Source: JASHUC01 sp963849095
Lineage (GTDB): Bacteria > Pseudomonadota > Gammaproteobacteria > Steroidobacterales > Steroidobacteraceae
DNA: 64,000 nt
Reading direction: 5' to 3'
Assembly: GCA_963849095.1 (NCBI GenBank)
Contig: CAWKGA010000001.1
Location: 837,714 to 901,713, forward strand
Both the position numbers and the translations under genes were made by a program. A model generated the notes under the pieces. It searched no databases. It had not been told where the DNA came from and saw nothing but the letters and a program-made list of their open reading frames with translations. Position 1 is the first letter of the stretch. Each line of letters begins with the position of its first letter. Shown here piece by piece: positions 17,514 to 26,511 of this stretch.

Positions 17514-18251
17514 CTACTTCGAGGCGACGCGCATGATCAGCGCATCGCGCAGCGGAGCGGCGTTCGAGTTCCGCGCCTCGCCGGTCAGGATCTGCCGCGG
17601 GCTCACGTGTTTCTGATAGTAGGCATGATCCAGCTTCGCTTCCGGCATCACGTCGGTCGCGCTCGCGGCGAGGCCGCCGTAGAGGCCCTCCTGATCGCTC
17701 CAGACGATTACATCGCCGCGGGGAACGGTCCTCGCTCGGACGTTTCCGGAATAGCGGACCACCGTGAGCCCCGCTCCGGCGCTCAAGGACCATTTGCTCG
17801 TCGAGCTCTCGAACTTCTCGAGCGCCCTCGGCGTCATGAGCAGCATCGCGACGGCGCCCCCGGAGCCTCCGGCCTGCGCGCCGATGCTCGCGCCACTGAC
17901 CACGAAGAATGCGGGATCGCTCCACCTGGCGGCGTGGCGAGCGAGCACGACGCCGCCTCCACCCTCACCGCCGACGATGAGGGCGCCCTTGGCGAAGTGG
18001 GGAATGACGAACACACCCCGCGCCCGCTCGAGCAAGTGGGCGAGATGCGTGTCCTGCTGCATCTCGTTGACGACCTTGACCGCGTTGTTGACGCGGTCCT
18101 GCGCGTCGCTGGCATCGGCCTGCGCGGAGCGCGACATCGTCGTCGGCTCGGGGCTCACGCTTGCGGTCTGGGCTTGCGCGGCGGCGCCGAGCCCGAATGC
18201 TGCGAGGGCGAGCGGGATGGCTGTGAGAAGAGGGGTACTACTGTGACGCAT
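17514..18251 (-). CDS. SYLF/Ysc84-domain lipid-binding protein
   Basis: 245 aa from the ATG at 18251 (MRHSSTPLLTAIPLALAAFGLGAAAQA, a good signal peptide); an in-frame ATG at 18275 is possible. The mature part carries the SYLF (Ysc84) pattern: LERARGVFVIPHFAKGALIVGGEGGGGVVLAR, then DPAFFVVSGASIGAQAGGSGGAVAMLLMTPRALEKF and LSAGAGLTVV. SYLF domains bind phosphoinositides in eukaryotes; bacterial members are periplasmic and of unknown role. Downstream of the PqiC-like lipoprotein gene on the same strand with a 54-bp gap, so possibly one unit concerned with the envelope. Confidence 0.88.
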   Translation of the reverse strand: MRHSSTPLLTAIPLALAAFGLGAAAQAQTASVSPEPTTMSRSAQADASDAQDRVNNAVKVVNEMQQDTHLAHLLERARGVFVIPHFAKGALIVGGEGGGGVVLARHAARWSDPAFFVVSGASIGAQAGGSGGAVAMLLMTPRALEKFESSTSKWSLSAGAGLTVVRYSGNVRARTVPRGDVIVWSDQEGLYGGLAASATDVMPEAKLDHAYYQKHVSPRQILTGEARNSNAAPLRDALIMRVASK

Positions 18252-18305
18252 GATCACACTCCTTATGTCGATCATGCGAGGGGAAGCGCAAGAATGGTGC
18301 CTGCC

Positions 18306-18881
18306 TCAGTGCGGCAAGCTCCTCACGATGTCGTCAGCCAGGCGGCCGAGCATTTTGCTCATCGCAGCCGCCTGGTCACCGTAGTCGCCCGGGCTCGCCG
18401 TCTCGCTGTAGTGGATGTCGCGGATCAAAGACGGGGCACTCTTGTCCGGCGGGAGCAGCGACCAGCTTCCGTCAAAGACCACGGTGCCTGCGGTGTCGCT
18501 TTGAAACTGCAGAATGTCCACCACGATCCGGTCCGTCCCGGCCGGCGCCGGGCTGCTCGGCAACACGACTTGACCCGCGGGCAGGCGCTCGCGCAGATCC
18601 TCGGTGAGGGCGCGCTGGACCATCTCATCGAGCGGGGCGCCCCAGCGGTTGAGGTCGTCGATGTCGAGCTGGTTGCCGGGGCCGAGGCGCACGATCTCCT
18701 CGCGATCGAGCGCCAGGGGGATGTGCACCGCGGCGACACGCAGAGGCTCCGCAGGCCCAGGAGCTTCCGGAAGTGCTGCGGCCGCGGGCGCGGCGGCGGT
18801 GAGCGAATAGAAGCGCGAGGCTGGACTCGAGGCGCAGCTGGCGAGCAGTGCGGTGAGAGCGAGGACGGCGATCCGTTTCAT
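18306..18881 (-). CDS. PqiC/YmbA-like ABC-transport auxiliary lipoprotein
   Basis: 191 aa. Lipoprotein signal MKRIAVLALTALLASCASSP with lipobox LASC. The domain is the ABC-type transport auxiliary lipoprotein family (RFYSLTA near the start; LAAVHIPLALDREEIVRL; NQLDIDDLNRWGAPLDEMVQRALTEDLRERLP; DRIVVDILQFQSDTAGTVVFDGSW). PqiC anchors the PqiB MCE-protein tunnel to the outer membrane, but no pqiA, pqiB or mla genes are next to it here, so it is an orphan. Followed by the SYLF-protein gene. Confidence 0.85.
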   Translation of the reverse strand: MKRIAVLALTALLASCASSPASRFYSLTAAAPAAAALPEAPGPAEPLRVAAVHIPLALDREEIVRLGPGNQLDIDDLNRWGAPLDEMVQRALTEDLRERLPAGQVVLPSSPAPAGTDRIVVDILQFQSDTAGTVVFDGSWSLLPPDKSAPSLIRDIHYSETASPGDYGDQAAAMSKMLGRLADDIVRSLPH

Positions 18882-18956
18882 GGGTGCTCCCTGTCTTGAG
18901 CCGTAGTTTAGCGCGCGCTCTGCGCCGGATGGAGACGATCCCTCACGGACACCGCT

Positions 18957-20756
18957 ATGCTACGACCCTCAAGCAATCCGGCCCCGGTGCCCATGGCGAA
19001 CCCCGTACGGGATCTCCCGCATCTGTCCCTCTCGCTCGTCACGCGGCTGCGGCTGCTCCTGTTCGGGCACGAGGATCTCGCCGGCATCCTCTTCTGGGCG
19101 GCGCTCACGGGCTTTTTCGGCGCGCTCGCGACCGTCGCGTTCCGCGAGAGCCTGGCTCTGCTCGAGCGGATCTTCACCGGACAGCGGGAGGCGGGGCTCG
19201 TGGACGCCGCGATCGAGCTGGTCTGGTGGCACCGGATGGCCATTCCGGTCGTGGGCGGACTCCTCGCCGGGCTCGTGCTGCACTGGGCGGGGCGGGTGCT
19301 CACCGTACCGCGGGCCGCCGACTACATGGAGGCCGTGCTCGTCGGCGATGGGCGGATCGGCTTTCGCACGGCGCTCGTGAACAGCCTCTCCTCGCTCTGC
19401 TCGATCGCCTCCGGCGGCTCGATCGGCCGCGAGGGATCGATGGTGCAGCTCGCCGCGATGGTCGGCTCCAAGTTGGGCGCGCTCGCGCGCTGCTCCATCC
19501 CACGGCTGCGGCTCATGGTCGCGTGCGGCGCCGCGGCGGGCATCGCGGCGGCCTACAACGCGCCCATCTCCGGAGCCCTGTTCGTCTCCGAGATCGTACT
19601 CGGCAACATGGCGATGGAGAGCTTCGGCCCGCTCGTCGTCGCCTCGGTCGTCTCGAACGTGACGATCCACCGCTTCCTGCAGTACGGCCCTCTGTTCGAT
19701 GTGCCGCACGTTCAGTTCCACTCCAATGTGGAGCTCGTGTTCTTTTCCCTGCTCGGCGTGCTGCTCGGCCACCTCGCGCCGCTGTTCCTCAATCTGATCG
19801 ACTTCGCGAAGTCGCGCTTCGTCCGCCTGCACTGGCCGCCCTACCTGCAGCTCGCGCTCGGCGGGGTCATCGTCGGGGCCATCTCGATCTGGGTTCCCCA
19901 GGTCTGGGGCAACGGGTACAGCGTCGTCGGCGACATCCTGGACGGCCGGACGATCGGGGTGTGGTTACTCATCGTGCTCCTCGCGAAGACGGCCGCCACG
20001 GCGGCGACCGTCGGATCCGGGGGAGTCGGCGGTATTCTCACGCCGACGCTCTTTCTCGGCTGCGCGATCGGCACGCTCGTCGGGGAGCTGATGCACGCCG
20101 CGCTACCGACCATCACCTCGGCGCCCGCCGGCTACGGGCTCATCGGCATGGGCGGGTTTCTCGCGGCGACGACGCACGCGCCGCTCACCTCGATCCTGAT
20201 GGTCTTCGAGATGACGGGCGATTACCAGATCGTCCTGCCGCTCATGCTCGTCTGCGTGACGGCGCACTTCACGGCGAAGGTTTACCGTCACGGAGAATCG
20301 GTCTACCACGCATCCCTCGCGCACACGGCGTCGGCATCGGCCCCGGACGACTGGCGGCTACGGACCGTCGAGCCCCTCGTGAAGCCGGCCGCCTCGATGG
20401 TCCCACGCACCACGACCGTGAAGGATCTGCTCGAGCAGCTGCCCAAGCGCCCGCTGGAGCGCGTCTACATCGTGGACGGCGATCAGCTCATCGCGTGGGT
20501 CGATCCGCGGCGCGTCCTCGAGCAGGTGCAGAAGGGCTCGATCGATGGGAAGGTGGCGGTCGAGCACATTGCCCACCCGGTGAGCTTCGCGCTGTCGCCC
20601 GACATGGCGCTCGGGACGGCGCTCGATGGGTTTCTGCGGGAGCAGGCAACCGTGCTGCCCGTGACGCTCGGGCCCTGGCGCAACTCGCTCGTGGGCGAGG
20701 TCTCGCGGCGCGACGTGCTGCTTGCGATCCAGGACCGGCTGACGGTCCCGAAGTAG
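18957..20756 (+). CDS. ClC-type chloride channel/transporter with CBS domains
   Basis: 599 aa: a ClC membrane domain (about residues 30-440, many hydrophobic segments) followed by two CBS domains (about 460-595, starting VKPAASMVPRTTTVKDLLEQLP). Selectivity-filter motifs are present: SGGSIGREGSMVQ (the gating Glu of GREGP-type loops is kept) and GSGGVGGILTPTLF. The external Glu suggests an H+/Cl- exchanger or gated channel, with the cytoplasmic CBS pair regulating by nucleotide binding. Monocistronic, facing away from the PqiC-like gene. The ATG at 18957 is used; a second ATG lies 10 codons later. Confidence 0.92.
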   Translation: MLRPSSNPAPVPMANPVRDLPHLSLSLVTRLRLLLFGHEDLAGILFWAALTGFFGALATVAFRESLALLERIFTGQREAGLVDAAIELVWWHRMAIPVVGGLLAGLVLHWAGRVLTVPRAADYMEAVLVGDGRIGFRTALVNSLSSLCSIASGGSIGREGSMVQLAAMVGSKLGALARCSIPRLRLMVACGAAAGIAAAYNAPISGALFVSEIVLGNMAMESFGPLVVASVVSNVTIHRFLQYGPLFDVPHVQFHSNVELVFFSLLGVLLGHLAPLFLNLIDFAKSRFVRLHWPPYLQLALGGVIVGAISIWVPQVWGNGYSVVGDILDGRTIGVWLLIVLLAKTAATAATVGSGGVGGILTPTLFLGCAIGTLVGELMHAALPTITSAPAGYGLIGMGGFLAATTHAPLTSILMVFEMTGDYQIVLPLMLVCVTAHFTAKVYRHGESVYHASLAHTASASAPDDWRLRTVEPLVKPAASMVPRTTTVKDLLEQLPKRPLERVYIVDGDQLIAWVDPRRVLEQVQKGSIDGKVAVEHIAHPVSFALSPDMALGTALDGFLREQATVLPVTLGPWRNSLVGEVSRRDVLLAIQDRLTVPK

Positions 20757-20780
20757 GCGAGCGGGCTTCAGGCTCGCGGG

Positions 20781-21806
20781 CTAGCGTGAGCTTTCAGCGC
20801 GCAGGATCGCGGCGCCCGCGACGAGCGCCTTCAACTTGCCGAACGCCACCTCGCGCGGGAGGTACTTCATGCCGCAGTCGGGCGCGAGAATGACGTTCTG
20901 CGGCTTCACGTAGCGCAGGGCGCGGCGCACCCGCTCCGCGACGGTCTCCGGCGATTCGATCCGCGTGTCGGAGAGGTCGAGGGCACCGACCATGATCTGC
21001 TTGCTGGGGAGCTTCTCGAGCACGGCGCAGTCGAGACCGGATTGCGCCGTCTCGATGGAGACCTGCGAGCAGCGGCACTCGGCGAGCTCCGGCAGGAAGG
21101 AGTAGCCGGAGGGGCGCTGGTGAATGATGGCCGCGTAGCCGAAGCAGATGTGAACGGCCGTCCGTCCGGTCACGCCCTCGAGCGCCCGGTTGAGCGCGGC
21201 GAGGCCGTACTGGCGGGCCTTCTCGGGGCGCGCCTGCATGTACGGCTCGTCGATCTGCACGATGTCCGCACCCGCGGCGAAGAGATCCCGGATCTCCTCG
21301 TTCACCGCCTGGGCGTAATCCATCGCCGCCTCCTCGTCCGTCGCGTAGTAGTCGTTCTGCGCCTGCTGCGCCATCGTGAAGGGCCCGGGCACCGTGATCT
21401 TCACGGTCCGCCGGGTGTGGCGCTTGAGGAAGAGCAAGTCCTCGACCTGCACGGGATGCTTGCGGCGGATGCGGCCGACGATGCGGGGCACGGGGTTCGG
21501 GTGTCCCGAGCGATCGAGCGCGGTGCCGGGGTGGTCGATGTCGATGCCCTCGAGCGCCGTGGCGAAGCGGTTGGAGTAGCTCTCGCGGCGGATCTCGCCA
21601 TCGGTCACGATGTCGATGCCGGCGTCCTCCTGGGCCTTGATCGCGAGCACCGTCGCATCGTCCTGCGCCTGCGCGAGGTACGGATCCGCGACGCGCCACA
21701 GCTCGCGTATGCGGACCCGCGGCGGAAACCGGCCGGCGAGCTTCTCGCGATCGATGAGCCAGTCCGGCTGGGGGTAGCTCCCGACCAATGTCGTGGGAAA
21801 TAGCAT
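20781..21806 (-). CDS. MetE-like cobalamin-independent methyltransferase core protein
   Basis: 341 aa, about half of MetE: it contains only the C-terminal catalytic barrel. It starts MLFPTTLVGSYPQPDWLID, typical of short MetE-core proteins, with TDGEIRRESYSNRF (about 70) and KITVPGPFTMAQQAQNDYY (about 135). Likely zinc ligands lie in IQIDEPYMQARPEK, AVHICFGYA and LAPDCGMKYLPREVAFGKL. Such short forms transfer methyl groups to homocysteine from donors other than the polyglutamyl folate, or act on other thiols; the donor here is unknown. It lies 20 bp after the ABC ATPase gene on the same strand, so it is probably the last gene of that transporter operon. Confidence 0.88.
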   Translation of the reverse strand: MLFPTTLVGSYPQPDWLIDREKLAGRFPPRVRIRELWRVADPYLAQAQDDATVLAIKAQEDAGIDIVTDGEIRRESYSNRFATALEGIDIDHPGTALDRSGHPNPVPRIVGRIRRKHPVQVEDLLFLKRHTRRTVKITVPGPFTMAQQAQNDYYATDEEAAMDYAQAVNEEIRDLFAAGADIVQIDEPYMQARPEKARQYGLAALNRALEGVTGRTAVHICFGYAAIIHQRPSGYSFLPELAECRCSQVSIETAQSGLDCAVLEKLPSKQIMVGALDLSDTRIESPETVAERVRRALRYVKPQNVILAPDCGMKYLPREVAFGKLKALVAGAAILRAESSR

Positions 21807-21826
21807 GGTGTCCTCCGCGAAGGGGT

Positions 21827-23128
21827 TCAGCTCGGATTCTCGAGGCTGAACGCGGCATTCTCATCGTCGTAGGCGAACGCCTCGGCGTACCGGCCCCAGC
21901 TGATGATGGTGCGCAACGTCTGCTCCGCGCCCACCTCGTCCATGTGGTCCTCGAGCTCGTCGAAGAAGCGGCTCTTGCGCGCGCTGTGGCTCGGACGCTC
22001 ATCGAGCACGCGGCGGATGTGCGCGGCGAGCGGTACGTGGGCGAGGAGCTGGCGCGCAAAGATCTTCTTGCGCTCATCGAGCGCGGCGTTCGCAAAGGCG
22101 AGGCCCACGTCGGTGAGCGTGATATCGCCGCCGGCCAGCTCCGCGAAACGCATCATTTGCGCGGCCTCGGCGACCGGGAACAGGTCGTCGATCTCCATCT
22201 GCAGGTCGGAGGCAATCTTCGGCAGGTCCGCCGTTCCGCTGAACGGCGGGGACGCCACCGTCTCGATGAAGCCCGAGAGCAGGTTCGAGCCGACGCGCGG
22301 CAGGAGGGTGCCGACGCCGAGGCCGGGCAAACGCTCGTTCCGCCCCGGATGCGCATCGGTCGGCCGCGCGGTCATCTCGACGTAGATCCGCTCCACGAGC
22401 GCGCGGAAGCTCGCGTCGAGGCGGCTGCGCGGCTGCGGCAGGGAGACGCGGATCTCGGTGAGGATGCGGCCCGGGTTGCTCGCAAACACGAGGATGCGGT
22501 CGCACAGGAGGACGGCCTCCTCGATGTTGTGCGTCACCAGCACGACGCCCTTGATGGGCATCCGCCCCTCGGTCCACAGGTCGAGGAAGTCTGTCCGCAG
22601 CGTCTCGGCAGTGAGCACGTCGAGGGCCGAGAACGGCTCGTCCATGAGCAGGATGTTCGGGTGCACGACGAGCGCGCGCGCAAAGCCGACCCGCTGGCGC
22701 ATGCCGCCCGAGAGCTCGCGCGGATAGGCGGACTCGAAGCCGTCGAGCCCGATCAGGTCGATGGCGGCGAGCGAGCGGCGGCGGATCTCGGGGCCTGGCA
22801 CGCGCAGGGCCTCGAGCCCGAGCGCGACGTTCTCGTACACCGTGAGCCACGGAAAGATGGCGAAGCTCTGGAACACCATGGCAATGCCGCGCGCGGGCCC
22901 GTCGATCGGCTTGCCGAGGTAGGTGAGGGTGCCGCCGCTCGGCTCGGAGAGTCCCGCGATGAGGCGCAGGAGGGTCGACTTGCCAGATCCTGAGCGGCCG
23001 AGCAGGCCGACGATTTCGCCGGTCGCGACCTCGAGGTTCACGCCCTTCAGCACGACGAACTCGCCCTCCGGCTTCGGGAAGGCCTTGCTCACGTCGTGGA
23101 CTTGCAGCAGCGGGGCGGCAGCGTTCAT
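21827..23128 (-). CDS. NitT/TauT-type ABC transporter ATP-binding protein with C-terminal extension
   Basis: 433 aa. The ATPase domain (residues 1-250) has Walker A GRSGSGKSTLL, Q-loop VFQSFAIFPWLT, signature LSGGMRQRVGFARAL, Walker B ILLMDEPFSALD and switch His VTHNIEEA. About 140 extra residues follow (from about 285), matching the AAA-associated C-terminal domain seen in a subset of nitrate/sulfonate-type transporters. It energises uptake by the permease encoded 14 bp upstream (23143-24861). No periplasmic binding protein gene is adjacent. Substrate unknown; the downstream MetE-like gene hints at a sulfur or methyl-containing compound, which is inference. Confidence 0.9.
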   Translation of the reverse strand: MNAAAPLLQVHDVSKAFPKPEGEFVVLKGVNLEVATGEIVGLLGRSGSGKSTLLRLIAGLSEPSGGTLTYLGKPIDGPARGIAMVFQSFAIFPWLTVYENVALGLEALRVPGPEIRRRSLAAIDLIGLDGFESAYPRELSGGMRQRVGFARALVVHPNILLMDEPFSALDVLTAETLRTDFLDLWTEGRMPIKGVVLVTHNIEEAVLLCDRILVFASNPGRILTEIRVSLPQPRSRLDASFRALVERIYVEMTARPTDAHPGRNERLPGLGVGTLLPRVGSNLLSGFIETVASPPFSGTADLPKIASDLQMEIDDLFPVAEAAQMMRFAELAGGDITLTDVGLAFANAALDERKKIFARQLLAHVPLAAHIRRVLDERPSHSARKSRFFDELEDHMDEVGAEQTLRTIISWGRYAEAFAYDDENAAFSLENPS

Positions 23129-23142
23129 GGGCGGTCACTTGC

Positions 23143-24861
23143 TCAGCCGAGCCGGAATCGGCGCTCGGCGTAATAATACAGCGGCCGCCAGAACAGACGG
23201 TTGATCGCGACGACGAACAGGCTCATCGTGACGATGCCGAGCACGATGCGGTGGAAATCGCCGGCCGTGGTCGCATCGGCGATGTACGCGCCGAGGCCGT
23301 GGGCCCGCACCTCCGTCTTCCCCCACGAGGCGACTTCCGCGACGATCGCCGCGTTCCAGGAGCCGCCGGAGGCCGTGATGGCTCCCGTCACGTAGTAGGG
23401 GAACACGGCCGGGATGGCGACGCGCGTCCACCACAGCCAGCCGCGCAGGTTGAAGTTCTGCGCAGCGTAGCGCAGCTCACCGGGCATGGCGGAAGCGCCG
23501 GCGATGACGTTGAACAGGATGTACCACTGCGTGCCGAGGATCATGAGGGGGCTCAGCCACACATCCGGATTCAATCGCCAGGTGACGATCCCGTAGACCG
23601 CAAGGGGGAACAGCAGGTTCGCGGGAAAGGCCGCGAGGAACTGCGCGATCGGCTGCACGATCGAGACCACGCGGGGCCTCAAGCCCACCCACACCCCGAT
23701 CGGGACCCAGATCACGCTCGCGAGCACGATGAGGAAGAACACGCGCAGCATGGTGAGCAGCGCCAGGAAGCAGACGGACTGCGCCTCCGGGAGCGTCGTG
23801 CCGCCGATGAGCTCGCGCAGGATGTACCACAGGCCGAGGGCGACGATCGCGGTGATCGCGCCGAGCCAGATGTAGTCGTTGCGGCGCCCCGTGTCTCCGA
23901 ACCGGGGCTTCGGCACCCTCGAGCCGATCGGCATGGCCCAGCTCGTCCAGCGGACCGCGGCATAGAAGCCGTCGGTCACGCCCGACACGAGCCGCGACCG
24001 CTGCATGACCGTGAGCGCCCAGGATCGAGGCGGCCGCCCGATCTGCTCCTGCTCGTACCGCAGCCGATCGACCCAGGCGACGAGCGGACGGAAGAGCAGC
24101 TGGTCGTAGATCAGGATGACGATGAGCATCGTGGCGATGGCCCAGCCGATCGCCTTGAGGTCGCGCTGCTCGATGGCGAGCGCGATGTACGTCCCGATGC
24201 CGGGCAGGGAGAGCGAGGTGTGGCCCACCTGGATCGACTCGGAGGCGACGACGAAGAACCAGCCGCCCGACATGGACATCATCGTGTTCCAGATGAGGCC
24301 GGGGAGCGAGAAGGGCACCTCCACCTGCCAGAATTTCATCCAGGGCGAGAGGTGGAAGGAGTCGGCCGCCTCGTCGAGCTCCACCGGCACCGTCCGCAGC
24401 GACTGGTAGAAGCTGAAGGCCATGTTCCACGCCTGGCTCGTGAAGATGGCGAAGATGGCGGCGAACTCGGCGCCGAGCACGCGCCCGGGCGCGAGCGACA
24501 TGAAGAAGACGACGGTGATCGAGATGAACCCCAGGATCGGGACGGACTGCAGGATGTCGAGAATCGGCACGAGGATCTTGCCGGCGCGCGGGCTCTTCGC
24601 CGCGAGCGTCGCGTAGGTGAAGGTGAAGGTGAGCGAGAGTGCGAGCGCGAGGAACATCCTGAGCGTCGTGCGCGCCGCGTACATCGGGAGGTGGCGGGGA
24701 TCGAGCGTGACCGGGGTGGTGTTGAGGTTCGTGAGCGGCTCGAGCAGGCCGCGGCTCGCACTGCCGAGCAGGACGATCAGGCCGATCACGATGATGATGG
24801 CGACGGCGTCCCAGCCCGTCACGAGCTCGCGAGCGAAGCCGAAAGAGTGGTTCCTCTTCAA
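23143..24861 (-). CDS. ABC transporter permease, two fused transmembrane domains
   Basis: About 572 aa. Two complete BPD-type permease domains in one chain: the first about residues 20-280 (EAA-like region ELDEAADSFHLSPWMKFWQVEVPFSLPGLIWN), the second about 320-570 (GELRYAAQNFNLRGWLWWTRVAIPAVFPYYVTG). The fusion replaces the usual homodimer of NitT/TauT permeases. Start: a TTG at 24861 has GGAG 5 nt upstream and begins MKRNHSFGFARELVTG; an ATG at 24906 is the alternative (587 aa) but has no ribosome site that I see. First gene of the permease-ATPase-methyltransferase unit. Confidence 0.88.
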   Translation of the reverse strand: MKRNHSFGFARELVTGWDAVAIIIVIGLIVLLGSASRGLLEPLTNLNTTPVTLDPRHLPMYAARTTLRMFLALALSLTFTFTYATLAAKSPRAGKILVPILDILQSVPILGFISITVVFFMSLAPGRVLGAEFAAIFAIFTSQAWNMAFSFYQSLRTVPVELDEAADSFHLSPWMKFWQVEVPFSLPGLIWNTMMSMSGGWFFVVASESIQVGHTSLSLPGIGTYIALAIEQRDLKAIGWAIATMLIVILIYDQLLFRPLVAWVDRLRYEQEQIGRPPRSWALTVMQRSRLVSGVTDGFYAAVRWTSWAMPIGSRVPKPRFGDTGRRNDYIWLGAITAIVALGLWYILRELIGGTTLPEAQSVCFLALLTMLRVFFLIVLASVIWVPIGVWVGLRPRVVSIVQPIAQFLAAFPANLLFPLAVYGIVTWRLNPDVWLSPLMILGTQWYILFNVIAGASAMPGELRYAAQNFNLRGWLWWTRVAIPAVFPYYVTGAITASGGSWNAAIVAEVASWGKTEVRAHGLGAYIADATTAGDFHRIVLGIVTMSLFVVAINRLFWRPLYYYAERRFRLG

Positions 24862-25118
24862 TGTGACTCCGGACCCCTCGGGCACGAGCGCGCCACGCGC
24901 CCGCAATTTAAGGAGGCGCGCCTTGGACCATCAGGTCCGGACGCGACGCTACCCCCGGATCATGAATGCCGTGCGGAGTGTTGCACCGTCATGACAGCGT
25001 CCGGAGTTTTACATATTTTCCCCTCCTCACATAAGACATACGCGCGGGGGTAATTTGGTCTAGAATTCGCGGGTGCTGCGGGGAAGGCAGCGTACGCGAA
25101 CAAAAAGGGCACGCACCA

Positions 25119-25319
25119 ATGAAAAAAAATCCTTTGGTGCTCACCGTCTACTCCCGCATGTACCAGGCGGCGAACGACGACGGGATGAGCGAAGCAGCCT
25201 GCTCGACAAAAAATGTCTACGACCGCAACGAGAGGCGGACGAACAGCGGCTGGGATCCCCTAGAAGTCTGGCGAACGCGCATCCGGCCCACGCTCAAGCG
25301 AGATCACGCCGACAGCTGA
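25119..25319 (+). CDS. Small hypothetical protein
   Basis: 66 aa, MKKNPLVLTVYSRMYQAANDDGMSEAACSTKNVYDRNERR then SGWDPLEVWRTRIRPTLKRDHADS. Basic, soluble, with one Cys; no signal or membrane segment. It lies alone between two minus-strand operons, and the AT-richer upstream DNA (about 25000-25070, including a TAGAAT -10-like box) could be a promoter. I do not recognise the family. Codon use is less GC-biased at the start than in the neighbours. Confidence 0.45.
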   Translation: MKKNPLVLTVYSRMYQAANDDGMSEAACSTKNVYDRNERRTNSGWDPLEVWRTRIRPTLKRDHADS

Positions 25320-25368
25320 GATTCCGGCGGCCCCGCGGCCCGGCGAATGTCAGGCGAGCGGATGGCGC

Positions 25369-26466
25369 TCACGCCCCCTCCTTGTGCCCTGCGCGCCACG
25401 TGAAGCGCGCCGTCGCGAGGTAGTTCCACAGGAGGCCTACCAGGATCCCGGCGGCGGCGGAAAGCGCCCAGCCCGTCCGCTGTGCGAACACGTAGGCGGC
25501 GATCCCGATGTTGGCGAGCGCACCCAGGCTGCAGACGACGTAGAAGCTCGCAAGCCCGCGCAGTAGACGGGATCCGTGCAGGCGCTTGTCGCGGTAGGTG
25601 AGCAGGTTGTTGAGGAAGAAGTTGGAGGTCATCGCCACTGCCGCCGCGGAAGCCTGGGCGACGGCGAACCGGGCTCCGACCCCGAGGTAGAGGAGGCTGA
25701 GGACGGCGTAGTGCGTGACGACGCCCGAGCCGCCAACGACCGCAAAGAGCAGCAGTCGGGGAGGGACGACCCGGCCGAAGCGCTTATCGGCGAGGAGCAT
25801 CAGATTCTCCCAGACGACGAGCGAGTCGAGCTTGCTCTCGCCGCGGCGGCGTGGTCCAAAGACGTAAGGCACCTCGACGTACCGGAGAGGGCGCGGCGCG
25901 GAGGCGAAGAGGTCGAGCAGCACCTTGTAGCCGTAGCCCGATAGCCGCCGTGCGGTCTCCCGCACGACGGAGCTTCGCACGACGAAGAATCCGCTCATCG
26001 GGTCGCGCAGGTCCGAGGGGACGAGCCCGCGCGCGAGGCGCGCCGCGAGGCGGCTCATGCGCACTCGGCTGCGCCGCCATTCGCCCGTGCTGCCCCCCTC
26101 GACGTAGCGGCTGCCGATCGCGAGGTCGAGCCCGCGCGAGCGGAGCTCGCCGATGAGGGTCGGGAGGATCGACTCATCATGCTGCAAGTCGCCGTCCATG
26201 ACGGCGAGGAGAGGAGCGGAGGAGCTGAGCGCCCCCTCCACGACGGCGCTCGAGAGGCCCCGCCGGCCGATCCGCTGGATGCAGCGCACGCGGGGGTCCC
26301 GCTGGGCGAGCTCCCTCACCATATCGGCGGTCCCGTCCGGCGAGTCGTCATCGACGAAGATCAGCTCCCAGTCCTCGGCGGCGAGGCTACGCGCGAGGCG
26401 CGCGTGCAGCTCCAGGACGTTTTCCGCCTCCGAGAGGGTCGGGACGACGACGGAGATTTCAGGCAT
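25369..26466 (-). CDS. Glycosyltransferase family 2 fused to GtrA-like membrane domain
   Basis: 365 aa from the ATG at 26466 (MPEISVVVPTLSEAENVLEL); an ATG at 26511 would add 15 non-conserved residues. Residues 1-225 are a DPM1/polyprenol-phosphate glycosyltransferase (DDDSPDGTADMV, MDGDLQHDESILP, DPMSGFFVVRSSVV). Residues 240-360 are a GtrA domain with four transmembrane helices. Enzymes of this layout move a hexose (commonly mannose or glucose) from a nucleotide sugar to undecaprenyl phosphate and may flip it, for modification of surface glycans or proteins. The substrate may be GDP-mannose from the ManC pathway, but that is a guess. Confidence 0.92.
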   Translation of the reverse strand: MPEISVVVPTLSEAENVLELHARLARSLAAEDWELIFVDDDSPDGTADMVRELAQRDPRVRCIQRIGRRGLSSAVVEGALSSSAPLLAVMDGDLQHDESILPTLIGELRSRGLDLAIGSRYVEGGSTGEWRRSRVRMSRLAARLARGLVPSDLRDPMSGFFVVRSSVVRETARRLSGYGYKVLLDLFASAPRPLRYVEVPYVFGPRRRGESKLDSLVVWENLMLLADKRFGRVVPPRLLLFAVVGGSGVVTHYAVLSLLYLGVGARFAVAQASAAAVAMTSNFFLNNLLTYRDKRLHGSRLLRGLASFYVVCSLGALANIGIAAYVFAQRTGWALSAAAGILVGLLWNYLATARFTWRAGHKEGA

Positions 26467-26511
26467 GGCGGGAACTATACGGCGCGGCGTACGTCGTGTC
26501 GCCGGCGACAT

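Noticed and set aside
23251..25053. 600-codon open frame antisense to the ABC permease
   Set aside because: Charged low-complexity shadow of a well-supported membrane protein gene.
24862..25118. Possible riboswitch before the ABC permease/MetE-like operon
   Set aside because: I looked for cobalamin or SAM-type conserved boxes and saw none.
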